Shown here: piece after piece, positions 1 to 6,010 of the stretch
Layout: every line of letters begins with the position of its first letter
Position numbering within the stretch: the first letter of the stretch is position 1
DNA from: an uncultured Bacteroidales bacterium
GTDB lineage: Bacteria > Bacteroidota > Bacteroidia > Bacteroidales > Bacteroidaceae
Direction of reading: 5' to 3'
Assembly: GCA_937896105.1 (NCBI GenBank)
Contig: CALBKR010000356.1
Coordinates: 1-6,157, forward strand
DNA: 6,157 nucleotides
Notes under the pieces: model-generated
Database searches by the model: none
Seen by the model: the letters and a program-made list of their open reading frames with translations, nothing else
Told to the model about the DNA's origin: nothing
Program-made: the position numbers and the translations under genes

Positions 1-1531
1 AATCGTCGAGTGAACGGAACGACATCTCGCTTGAGAAGGCATTGGAGATACCGCCATACAACCCTTTGAATGCTGCAGAATCGGCAATGACACGATAGGT
101 TCGCCCGGGACGCCATTCGGCATACACATTGTACTTGCGCATATCTATGGTGTCCTGAAGGAATACACGATCAACAGGCTCCCAAAGCGTATCTACTTTA
201 ATGCTGACACTTATTGCCGAGGTGTCCACGGATATCAGAGGCTCATCGAACGAGAAACGGCAGTCACCAGTCACATCCATCGATGCCGTGCCGCTGAAAC
301 GTACCGGGAGAACCTTGGTCTTGGGCACATATACCGGCGGATTGTTCTCGTCATAATCCTCTCTTTTCTTTGCTCCGCGCATAAATGCCTTCTCATCTTC
401 CTCATATTTTTTCCGTTGCTGCTCCTGCACCTTGACCCAACGTTTCTTGGCTGCTACAAAAAGTGTGTCTACCCTATCGGTACTGTCGCCAAGCATATCG
501 ACGGCCGTATATGACAACTTGAGTGCCAAGGTATCTTTGCGGTACAACATAGAATCCTTAAGCCAATAGACCAAAGTATCCATCTTCGCACTTTTCTCGA
601 GAAGATAGGCATCGGAGAAATCAAAATCAAGACCTTCAAGTTTAGGCAACCTATCGTTAGGAGCTGCAAAATAGAGAGTTATCTTATTATGCGGGTCACG
701 CGTGTTCTTTACAAGATATTGCGTCGCAAAATCCTCCTTGAAGACACGCAGTACAATATCATCGGGCATAAAACGGGTGTAATCGACATAACGGATAGTG
801 TCTATTGTCAGACTGTCGCGCCAGATGGTATCGGGGCGGACAGCTGGTGTTGCGTAAGGTTCAATGGTTGTAGAGATATAGCCTACAGCTTCACTTTTCT
901 GGTCGAACAGAAAGTTTTGGTTGGCATCGGAGAGTGCATAGACTCGGTATTTCCCCGGTGCTATTCCTTTTATTGTGAAACGGCCGCGCGAATCGGTACG
1001 CGACACGCGCTCGAACGGAAGTTTTGTAAAAGCACTGTCATCGAGAACGGAGTGAAGACCCACCACAATACCTTTAATAGGTTCAAGGTCGGCAGCATTC
1101 AGCACGGTACCCGACACGGCAAGCGTATCTACCTGCTCACCTGTTGAGAAGACATAGGCAAAGTTCTCATACGGATTGCCTTCGTTGTTGTCGACAATGG
1201 CATCACCGAAATCGATAGAGTAGGTTGTATTGGGTTTCAAGGAATCAAGCAACTCCACAGTAACCTTCTTGCCACTATTCTTTATTACTGGCAATTGCAT
1301 CTGCGGTGGAGAGACCACGACCTTATCGAAAGCACTCTCCAGTTTTACGTTTTCGTCGAACTCCAACGATATCTTTGCAGTTGTGACACCTGTCGCATTG
1401 AGAGCAGGAGTAGCCTTAACCAAGACTGGCGGCTCCTCGTCATAAGGACCGCCATCCGGGGTTCCGATGCTGGCACACGCAGCAAGCAGCAATGCCAACG
1501 ACGCAGATATCAATTTCTTCCAATAGCTCAT
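1..1531 (-). CDS. Ig-like (SbsA-type) domain lipoprotein, 3' end beyond window
   Basis: This frame stays open from the ATG at 1529-1531 to base 1, giving 510 codons with no stop, so the C-terminus lies outside the window. The N-terminus is a lipoprotein signal: basic MSYWKK, a hydrophobic stretch, then lipobox LAAC with the lipidated Cys at residue 19. Residues ~32-130 read as an SbsA/Big_5 Ig-like domain (PPVLVKATPALNATGV, later LKPNTTYSIDFGDAI and YVFSTG). Residues ~137-218 resemble a carboxypeptidase-regulatory-like beta-sandwich (VSGTV, TDSRGRFTIKGIAPGKYRVYAL). Residues ~361-395 form a highly charged K/E/R-rich stretch, followed by more beta-type sequence. This architecture is common in Bacteroidota envelope lipoproteins of unknown function. 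The start overlaps the stop of the GH3 gene by one base, which suggests translational coupling. There is no acidic run directly after the Cys, so surface export is not indicated. The family call is firm for the first domain and tentative for the second; the role is unknown. Confidence 0.85.
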   Translation of the reverse strand, partial: MSYWKKLISASLALLLAACASIGTPDGGPYDEEPPVLVKATPALNATGVTTAKISLEFDENVKLESAFDKVVVSPPQMQLPVIKNSGKKVTVELLDSLKPNTTYSIDFGDAIVDNNEGNPYENFAYVFSTGEQVDTLAVSGTVLNAADLEPIKGIVVGLHSVLDDSAFTKLPFERVSRTDSRGRFTIKGIAPGKYRVYALSDANQNFLFDQKSEAVGYISTTIEPYATPAVRPDTIWRDSLTIDTIRYVDYTRFMPDDIVLRVFKEDFATQYLVKNTRDPHNKITLYFAAPNDRLPKLEGLDFDFSDAYLLEKSAKMDTLVYWLKDSMLYRKDTLALKLSYTAVDMLGDSTDRVDTLFVAAKKRWVKVQEQQRKKYEEDEKAFMRGAKKREDYDENNPPVYVPKTKVLPVRFSGTASMDVTGDCRFSFDEPLISVDTSAISVSIKVDTLWEPVDRVFLQDTIDMRKYNVYAEWRPGRTYRVIADSAAFKGLYGGISNAFSSEMSFRSLDD

Positions 1532-1533
1532 TA
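1529..1533 (-). promoter_or_regulatory. TAATG stop-start overlap coupling GH3 and lipoprotein genes
   Basis: On the minus strand the GH3 stop codon TAA (1531-1533) shares one base with the lipoprotein ATG (1529-1531). No strong Shine-Dalgarno sequence precedes this start; the only purine-rich run upstream (GAGATG) lies inside the last GH3 codons. Such overlaps usually mean the downstream gene is translated by ribosomes that have just finished the upstream one. The overlap is seen directly; the coupling is inferred. Confidence 0.6.
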
Positions 1534-3039
1534 TCTGTTCATCTCAAGCAACTCATCGATATGCTGGCGATTATTGCTCAAACGGGGAACCTTGTGCTGA
1601 CCGCCCAATTTGCCCTTGCTCTTGAGCCAGTCACTGAAAAGCCCCTTGCGCGCCACAACAAGCTCGAGCTGCTGCATTGTCTTGTTCTTGTATCGTTTCG
1701 CTTCGTAATCGGAGTTTATCTGTTGCAGTGTCGTATCGAGCACCTCCACAAACCTCTCCAAAGAGTTTGGCAGTTCGGCAAACTCCACAAGCCACTGGTG
1801 GCGGCACTGTGCATTGGCATCCATAAATACCGGAGCCGCTGTGTAATCAAGCACCTTGGCACCAGTCGCATTGCAGGCCTCGAGCAAGCCCTTCTCGGCA
1901 TTCTCAACAATAAGTTCCTCTCCGAACGCATTGATGAAGTGCTTTGTTCTACCCGATATAACAATTTTATACGGGTCTTTGCTTGTGAAACGTACAGTAT
2001 CGCCTATCATATATCGCCAAAGACCGCACGATGTGGATATGAGCATCGCATAGTTCTTGCCAACCTCGACCTCCCAGAGAGGAAGCACACGGGGATTGAC
2101 AGAGTCGAGGTCCTCAAATGGGATGAACTCATAGAAGATATCATAGTCTATCATCAGCAACATTGCAGGATCAAGCGGGTCATTCTGTATACCGAAGAAA
2201 CCCTCGCTGGCATTGTATGTCTCCACATACTTCATATTGCTGTTGCGGATAAGCTGAAGATACTGCTCACGATATGGCGTAAAGGCAACGCCACCGTGGA
2301 AGAAGACCTCGAGATTAGGCCACAGTTCATCGACACTCTGCTTGCCGGTGATATTGAGCATATGTTTGAGCACAGCCATCATCCAAGACGGGACGCCTGA
2401 AAGATTTGTCACATTCTTGTCAAATGTAGTACGCGCTATTCTCTCCATCTTCTCCTCAAAATCGCTTAATAGGGCAATCTCTTTCTTGGGAACACGCATC
2501 ATATTGACAAAAGTGCTGCAGTTCTCGATAAGGATGGCACTCAAGTCGCCTACAAGGCTGTTCTGCAGATTGTAGTTAGGCGAGTGGCTGCCACCGAGAA
2601 TAAGAGCCTTGCCCGAGAAGATGCGGCTCTTGGGATTATTGGCCAAGTATGTTGCAACCACATCAAAACCGCCTTTGTAATGTGCTCTCTGCAGGCCTGC
2701 TGGGGTAACAGGTATGAATTTGCTCTTGTCGTTGGTTGTGCCGGAAGACTTTGCATACCATTTGCAGCAGCCCTTCCACAACACATCCTTCTCGCCACGG
2801 CGCATACGGTCGATATCACCCTTGAGCGACTCGTAATCCTGCACATCGACAGCCTTGGCAAACTGCTCGTACTGCTTTATATCGGAATATTTGTGTTTTA
2901 TACCCCATTCTGTACCTGAAGCTGTGTTTATAAGACGCTTCAGCACATCACGCTGTATCGTTTCGGCCTGGGTATCGTACTTTGCGATTTTCTTTACTCT
3001 ATTAAGGAAAACCGGCCTTGCTAATGATGTCAGATTCAT
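1531..3039 (-). CDS. GH3 family acyl-adenylate-forming protein
   Basis: A 502-residue protein of the GH3 (auxin-responsive promoter) family, close to the usual ~500 residues of bacterial members. GH3 enzymes activate a carboxylic acid with ATP to an acyl-adenylate and transfer it to an amine, typically an amino acid. Visible motifs are the phosphate-binding YAKSSGTTNDKSKFIP at ~95-110 (SSGTT 98-102), the acyl-adenylate motif YNASEGFFG at 275-283, WRYMIGDTVRF at 341-351, GRTKHFINAFGEEL at 363-376, and a C-terminal GKLGGQHKVPRL at 476-487 whose Lys483 is a candidate adenylation lysine. There is no signal peptide or membrane segment, so it is cytoplasmic. The substrate in bacteria is not established; a plant-hormone role should not be assumed. 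The ATG at 3037-3039 follows an A/T-rich leader without a clear Shine-Dalgarno, as is common in Bacteroidota. It lies 37 bases after dsbD and overlaps the next gene by one base, so it is probably the middle gene of an operon. Confidence 0.94.
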   Translation of the reverse strand: MNLTSLARPVFLNRVKKIAKYDTQAETIQRDVLKRLINTASGTEWGIKHKYSDIKQYEQFAKAVDVQDYESLKGDIDRMRRGEKDVLWKGCCKWYAKSSGTTNDKSKFIPVTPAGLQRAHYKGGFDVVATYLANNPKSRIFSGKALILGGSHSPNYNLQNSLVGDLSAILIENCSTFVNMMRVPKKEIALLSDFEEKMERIARTTFDKNVTNLSGVPSWMMAVLKHMLNITGKQSVDELWPNLEVFFHGGVAFTPYREQYLQLIRNSNMKYVETYNASEGFFGIQNDPLDPAMLLMIDYDIFYEFIPFEDLDSVNPRVLPLWEVEVGKNYAMLISTSCGLWRYMIGDTVRFTSKDPYKIVISGRTKHFINAFGEELIVENAEKGLLEACNATGAKVLDYTAAPVFMDANAQCRHQWLVEFAELPNSLERFVEVLDTTLQQINSDYEAKRYKNKTMQQLELVVARKGLFSDWLKSKGKLGGQHKVPRLSNNRQHIDELLEMNR

Positions 3040-3077
3040 TTTATATATTTTTCTTGCAACTATGTAATTGCCGTTTG

Positions 3078-5234
3078 TTATTTTTTGAAATTATCCAGAC
3101 CCTCATTCAGGAAGTCAATGAAATCACCCACGTCCTTTTTGAAAGCAAACGAACCGTTCAAAGGCTTTCCATCCGAGTCAACCAGCACATAGAAGGGCTG
3201 AGAAAGTTCACCGAACTTATGCTGTTGCAGATAAGTCCACTTTTCACCGACCTCGTTGTATTCAAGACCGTCATTACCAATGAAAGGTTCGGGAAGCTCC
3301 GTTCTATCATCGACATAAAGCGACGCAACTATGTAGTTCTCGCGCAAGATATCAAGCACTGCGGCCTCACTCAGCACAGCTGCCTCCATCTCACGACAGT
3401 TGACACAGCCGTGCCCTGTGAAATCAAGGAAGATGGGCTTGCCTGTTTCACGGCTCATCCTGATAGCCTCGTCATAGTCGTGGGTGTCGGGTTTGAATGT
3501 ATTATCGTAGAGGCTGAAATCCTGTGTCCACATTGGTGGAGCAAAAGCACTGATAGCCTTACAGGGAGCACCCCACAAACCAGGTATCATATACACGGCG
3601 AAGGCCAGGGATGCCCACGCGGTAAAGAAAGCAGGAACGCTTGTCTTCTTGTCCTCGGGGTCATCGTGTGGGAAACGTATAACCTTCAACAGGTATAGGC
3701 CAAGCGACGCAAACAGAACAATCCACAATGCAAGGAATGTCTCACGGTCGAGTATTCCCCAACCCTTTGTAAGGTCGGCAACCGAAAGGAATTTCAAGGC
3801 AAAAGCAATCTCTACAAAGCCAAGCACAACTTTGATAGTGTTCATCCAACCGCCAGAGCGTGGTGTCTGCTTCAGCAGTGAAGGGAATATTGCAAACAGT
3901 GTGAATGGCAATGCAAGTGCAAGAGCAAAACCGAACATTCCTACAGCAGGACCGAAGATGTCACCCGATGTCGCTGTCTCCACAAGCAGGAAACCGATGA
4001 TAGGACCTGTACAGGAGAATGACACCAGTGCAAGAGTGAAAGCCATAAAGAAGATGCTCAACCAACCGGTGGTACTGCTTGCCTTTGCATCAACCTTGTT
4101 TGTCCAGGATGATGGCAATTTAAGTTCAAAGCCGCCAAGGAAAGAGGCACCGAACACCAACAGCAACAGGAAAAAGAATACATTGAAATAGGCATTTGTT
4201 GCCAATTCATTCAGCGCTGCCGGGCCAAAGAGCAATGTCACGGCCAAACCGAGCACCAAATATATTAAGATAATTGAGATACCATACACGATGGCCTCAC
4301 GCACTGCCTGCTTTTTCTCCTTTGAACGTTTGAGGAAGAAGCTCACCGTCATAGGAATAATCGGCCACACACAAGGGGTGAGCAGCGCCAACAAGCCACC
4401 GCCAAAACCGAGAATGAATATTGTCCATATCGAGTTGTCATTCGATTTCTTGGGCATTTCAACAGGAGCCCAGGTATCAACCTCGGCAATGGTCGGATGC
4501 TCAGGAGCAGCAACAGGAGCGTTTTCCTCGGCAACTTGTTGCTGAGGTTCTGCCTGAGCCTGTCCATCAACCTTGACCGGAGCGGCATCCTCTGCTACGA
4601 CCTGTGTCTTTGCTTCCTTCGCCGCATCAACAGCAGGAGCCTTCTTCACTGCATCCTCCTTCTCGACAACCGGCACAACAGAGACTTCATCTTTTTTTTC
4701 TGCAGGGACCTTTCTCTCCTCGACCGCATCAACGGCAGGTGCCTTATTCACTGCATCCTCCTTCTCGATAACCTGCTCCGCAGATGCTACAGCAGGCGCC
4801 TTGCCGGTAATTTCAAAATCGTAGCGGCCGGGGATGCATCCCTGCACGCCACACGACTGATACTGCAATCGGCCTTTAATTCTATAGCTATCGGACACAA
4901 ATCTTATTTTCTGGGAAAAGACTGCATACTCAGTAAAATATTTTACCTGCATATTGAAAGCCTCCTCATATTTTGTCTTAGGCTCATCTTCAGGAACCAA
5001 GTCTCCAACCAGTTCAGCGCCTTCAATCTCGGTAATCCTCAAAGATGTCGGTCTCGGACCGCCTTTGGGAATATCAGTTGAATACATATAGAAACCATCC
5101 TGGATCTCACCATAGAACTCGATTACGGCTTCCGAACCATTCTCAGTCATCTCGTGTGAAAAAGAGACCGGTTTCTGCGCGCCTGCATGCAACGCTGTTA
5201 CAAACAGGAATAATGTTAAAGTTAATTTCTTCAT
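3078..5234 (-). CDS. dsbD: Thiol:disulfide interchange protein DsbD
   Basis: Membrane reductase that carries electrons from cytoplasmic thioredoxin across the inner membrane to periplasmic disulfide partners. From the ATG at 5232-5234 it has 718 residues. A signal peptide (MKKLTLTLFLFVTALHAGAQ) is followed by a periplasmic DsbD-alpha domain with the pair CGVQGC (Cys128, Cys133). Residues ~145-250 are an Ala/Glu/Lys/Pro/Val-rich linker with an internal repeat. The membrane domain has about eight hydrophobic helices, with Cys288 in TPCVWPIIP and Cys408 in SFSCTGPI. The C-terminal thioredoxin-like domain has GHGCVNCREME (Cys610, Cys613). All three redox pairs of the E. coli protein are therefore present; the long linker makes it longer than usual. 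In-frame ATGs at 5247-5249 and 5271-5273 add up to 13 residues that spoil the signal peptide and lie in foreign-looking DNA, so they are rejected. It ends in TAA, 37 bases before the GH3 gene. Its own promoter is not visible because the sequence changes origin just upstream. Confidence 0.95.
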   Translation of the reverse strand: MKKLTLTLFLFVTALHAGAQKPVSFSHEMTENGSEAVIEFYGEIQDGFYMYSTDIPKGGPRPTSLRITEIEGAELVGDLVPEDEPKTKYEEAFNMQVKYFTEYAVFSQKIRFVSDSYRIKGRLQYQSCGVQGCIPGRYDFEITGKAPAVASAEQVIEKEDAVNKAPAVDAVEERKVPAEKKDEVSVVPVVEKEDAVKKAPAVDAAKEAKTQVVAEDAAPVKVDGQAQAEPQQQVAEENAPVAAPEHPTIAEVDTWAPVEMPKKSNDNSIWTIFILGFGGGLLALLTPCVWPIIPMTVSFFLKRSKEKKQAVREAIVYGISIILIYLVLGLAVTLLFGPAALNELATNAYFNVFFFLLLLVFGASFLGGFELKLPSSWTNKVDAKASSTTGWLSIFFMAFTLALVSFSCTGPIIGFLLVETATSGDIFGPAVGMFGFALALALPFTLFAIFPSLLKQTPRSGGWMNTIKVVLGFVEIAFALKFLSVADLTKGWGILDRETFLALWIVLFASLGLYLLKVIRFPHDDPEDKKTSVPAFFTAWASLAFAVYMIPGLWGAPCKAISAFAPPMWTQDFSLYDNTFKPDTHDYDEAIRMSRETGKPIFLDFTGHGCVNCREMEAAVLSEAAVLDILRENYIVASLYVDDRTELPEPFIGNDGLEYNEVGEKWTYLQQHKFGELSQPFYVLVDSDGKPLNGSFAFKKDVGDFIDFLNEGLDNFKK
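4623..4772 (-). repeat. Internal direct repeat in the dsbD linker (two 48-base copies)
   Basis: Two copies at 4623-4670 and 4725-4772 match at 44 of 48 bases, with start-to-start spacing of 102 bases (34 codons, in frame). They encode VIEKEDAVNKAPAVDA and VVEKEDAVKKAPAVDA in the periplasmic linker between the alpha domain and the first membrane helix. Two of the four base differences are silent or conservative, consistent with in-frame duplication of a flexible Pro/Ala/charged linker. It is probably a spacer rather than a folded unit. Confidence 0.85.
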
Positions 5235-5409
5235 TTTTATATGCTTCATCTTCAGCGTGATGAGCAACAGCATTTAATTGGCGGCTTGTTGAAACGGTAG
5301 CTAAAACCGCATAATCAAATAACGGATTTATATTTTTAGTTTCATAAATTTTAATATCTTTGCCTTTTGCGGCATTAATCGCGTTTAAACAAACTTCTAA
5401 AATTTCCAT
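5143..5409 (-). CDS. rsfS: Ribosome silencing factor RsfS, truncated at the junction
   Basis: RsfS (YqeL/DUF143) binds ribosomal protein uL14 on the large subunit and blocks subunit joining when nutrients are short. The ATG at 5407-5409 is chosen because AAGGA lies four bases upstream and just after the yqeK stop. Residues 1-58 match the family's N-terminal half: an opening helix (EILEVCLNAINAAKGKDIKI), then DYAVLATVSTSRQLNAVAHHAEDEAYK, the counterpart of the D-Y/F-x-(I/L)-x-x-x-x-S-x-x-Q-x-x-A-I-A core. The family is normally ~105-120 residues and continues to a conserved E-G segment and a W-(V/I)-L-x-D strand; both are missing here. From about codon 59 the frame reads through dsbD DNA out of register and stops at TGA 5143-5145, giving an 88-residue product with a meaningless tail. 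True rsfS sequence is therefore about 5235-5409. It sits 10 bases after yqeK, the usual Firmicutes pairing. Confidence 0.82.
   Translation of the reverse strand: MEILEVCLNAINAAKGKDIKIYETKNINPLFDYAVLATVSTSRQLNAVAHHAEDEAYKNEEINFNIIPVCNSVACRRAETGLFFTRDD
5225..5262. other. Junction between low-GC Firmicutes-like and Bacteroidales-like DNA
   Basis: Above this point GC is near 25-30% and the genes are of Firmicutes/Mollicutes type; below it GC exceeds 50% and the genes are Bacteroidales type. On the minus strand the rsfS product follows its family up to about Lys58 (codon 5236-5238), and the dsbD ATG is at 5232-5234, so the change falls within a few bases in an A-rich stretch (TATAAAAATGAAGAAA). 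There are no inverted repeats, target-site duplication, integrase or attachment site. A misassembled or ligated chimera is the best explanation. The exact base cannot be fixed because the A-rich stretch could belong to either side. Confidence 0.8.
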
Positions 5410-5413
5410 ATTT

Positions 5414-5418
5414 TCCTT
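5414..5418 (-). promoter_or_regulatory. Ribosome binding site of rsfS
   Basis: The minus strand reads AAGGA four bases before the ATG at 5407-5409, immediately after the yqeK TAG. It decides the rsfS start over the ATG at 5446-5448, which lies within the yqeK coding region. A real Shine-Dalgarno here, against A/T-rich leaders without one at dsbD and GH3, fits the view that the two halves come from different phyla. Confidence 0.7.
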
Positions 5419-5419
5419 T

Positions 5420-6004
5420 CTATTTAATAAACTGTTTATAATAATCATAAGTTAGATAAGCATTAGGATGAATTTTTTCATTTAAACCCTCTAAATACTC
5501 TATTAGTTTTTTAGAAGCAATTCCTATTGCTTTTTTATAATCATTATATGCATATTTTCGAATATTATCATAAAAATCGCCAGTTCGATTTGGTTCAACA
5601 AAATCAGATAAATAAACAATTTCCTCATAGACACTCATACTATCATTACCAAAAACATGATATTTAATCGCATTAAGTATATCTTCATCCGTAATATTAA
5701 GTTCATCTAAGACAACTAAATATCCACAAATGCCATGAAGAACTTTTTTATTTTCTTTTAAAACATCCTTATCTAGACAATATTTATCAAGTAATCTTTC
5801 ATATTCACTAATAGATGTATACTTACTATAATCATGAAGCAAACCAGCAATAAATAATTTATCAAAATCTAAATTCACATTATTACTTTTAGCTATTTCT
5901 ATACAAGTAACAGCGACACCAATACTATGATTAAATCTTTTTAAATAATTATGATGACCACTAGATTTTAATTTCTCATATAAAATTAATAAATAATTAT
6001 CCAT
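5420..6004 (-). CDS. yqeK: YqeK-type HD-domain bis(5'-nucleosyl)-tetraphosphatase (symmetrical)
   Basis: A cytoplasmic HD-domain metal-dependent hydrolase of 194 residues, typical for YqeK, which splits Ap4A symmetrically into two ADP and is found in Gram-positive bacteria. The metal ligands of the HD fold are visible: His26 (RFNHSIGVA), His57-Asp58 (GLLHDYSK), His90 (LHGICGY), His116 (KYHVFG) and Asp134 (YLSDFVEPNR). The last motif is the family signature Y-L-(A/S)-D-x-x-E-P-x-R. One departure is HVFGN where most members I recall have H-T-T-G. The ATG at 6002-6004 follows the preceding gene's TAG by six bases, and AGG at 6010-6012 is a weak ribosome binding site. It ends in TAG with rsfS starting 10 bases later. 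There is no signal peptide or tryptophan, and codon use is strongly A/T-biased. Bacteroidales are not known to carry YqeK, which supports a Firmicutes/Mollicutes source for this side. Confidence 0.9.
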   Translation of the reverse strand: MDNYLLILYEKLKSSGHHNYLKRFNHSIGVAVTCIEIAKSNNVNLDFDKLFIAGLLHDYSKYTSISEYERLLDKYCLDKDVLKENKKVLHGICGYLVVLDELNITDEDILNAIKYHVFGNDSMSVYEEIVYLSDFVEPNRTGDFYDNIRKYAYNDYKKAIGIASKKLIEYLEGLNEKIHPNAYLTYDYYKQFIK

Positions 6005-6010
6005 AAAAAC

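Noticed and set aside
689..1147. 152-codon open frame on the plus strand
   Set aside because: Antisense to the lipoprotein gene, which is open over 510 codons and shows a clear lipobox and Ig-like domain.
1492..2400. 302-codon open frame on the plus strand
   Set aside because: It lies wholly opposite the GH3 gene and the start of the lipoprotein gene, resembles no family I know, and is an antisense by-product of their codon use.
3040..3077. Possible terminator or promoter between dsbD and the GH3 gene
   Set aside because: The 37 bases show no hairpin followed by a T-run and no recognisable -33/-7 pair; it reads as a short A/T-rich operon spacer.
3018..3698. 226-codon open frame on the plus strand
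   Set aside because: Antisense to the dsbD 3' end, whose thioredoxin domain and cysteine motifs are clearly the real coding sequence.
5355..5362. TATCTTTG, matching the Bacteroidota -7 promoter pattern TAnnTTTG, on the plus strand
   Set aside because: It lies inside rsfS on the opposite strand to every gene, in DNA that appears to be Firmicutes, with no gene downstream on that strand.
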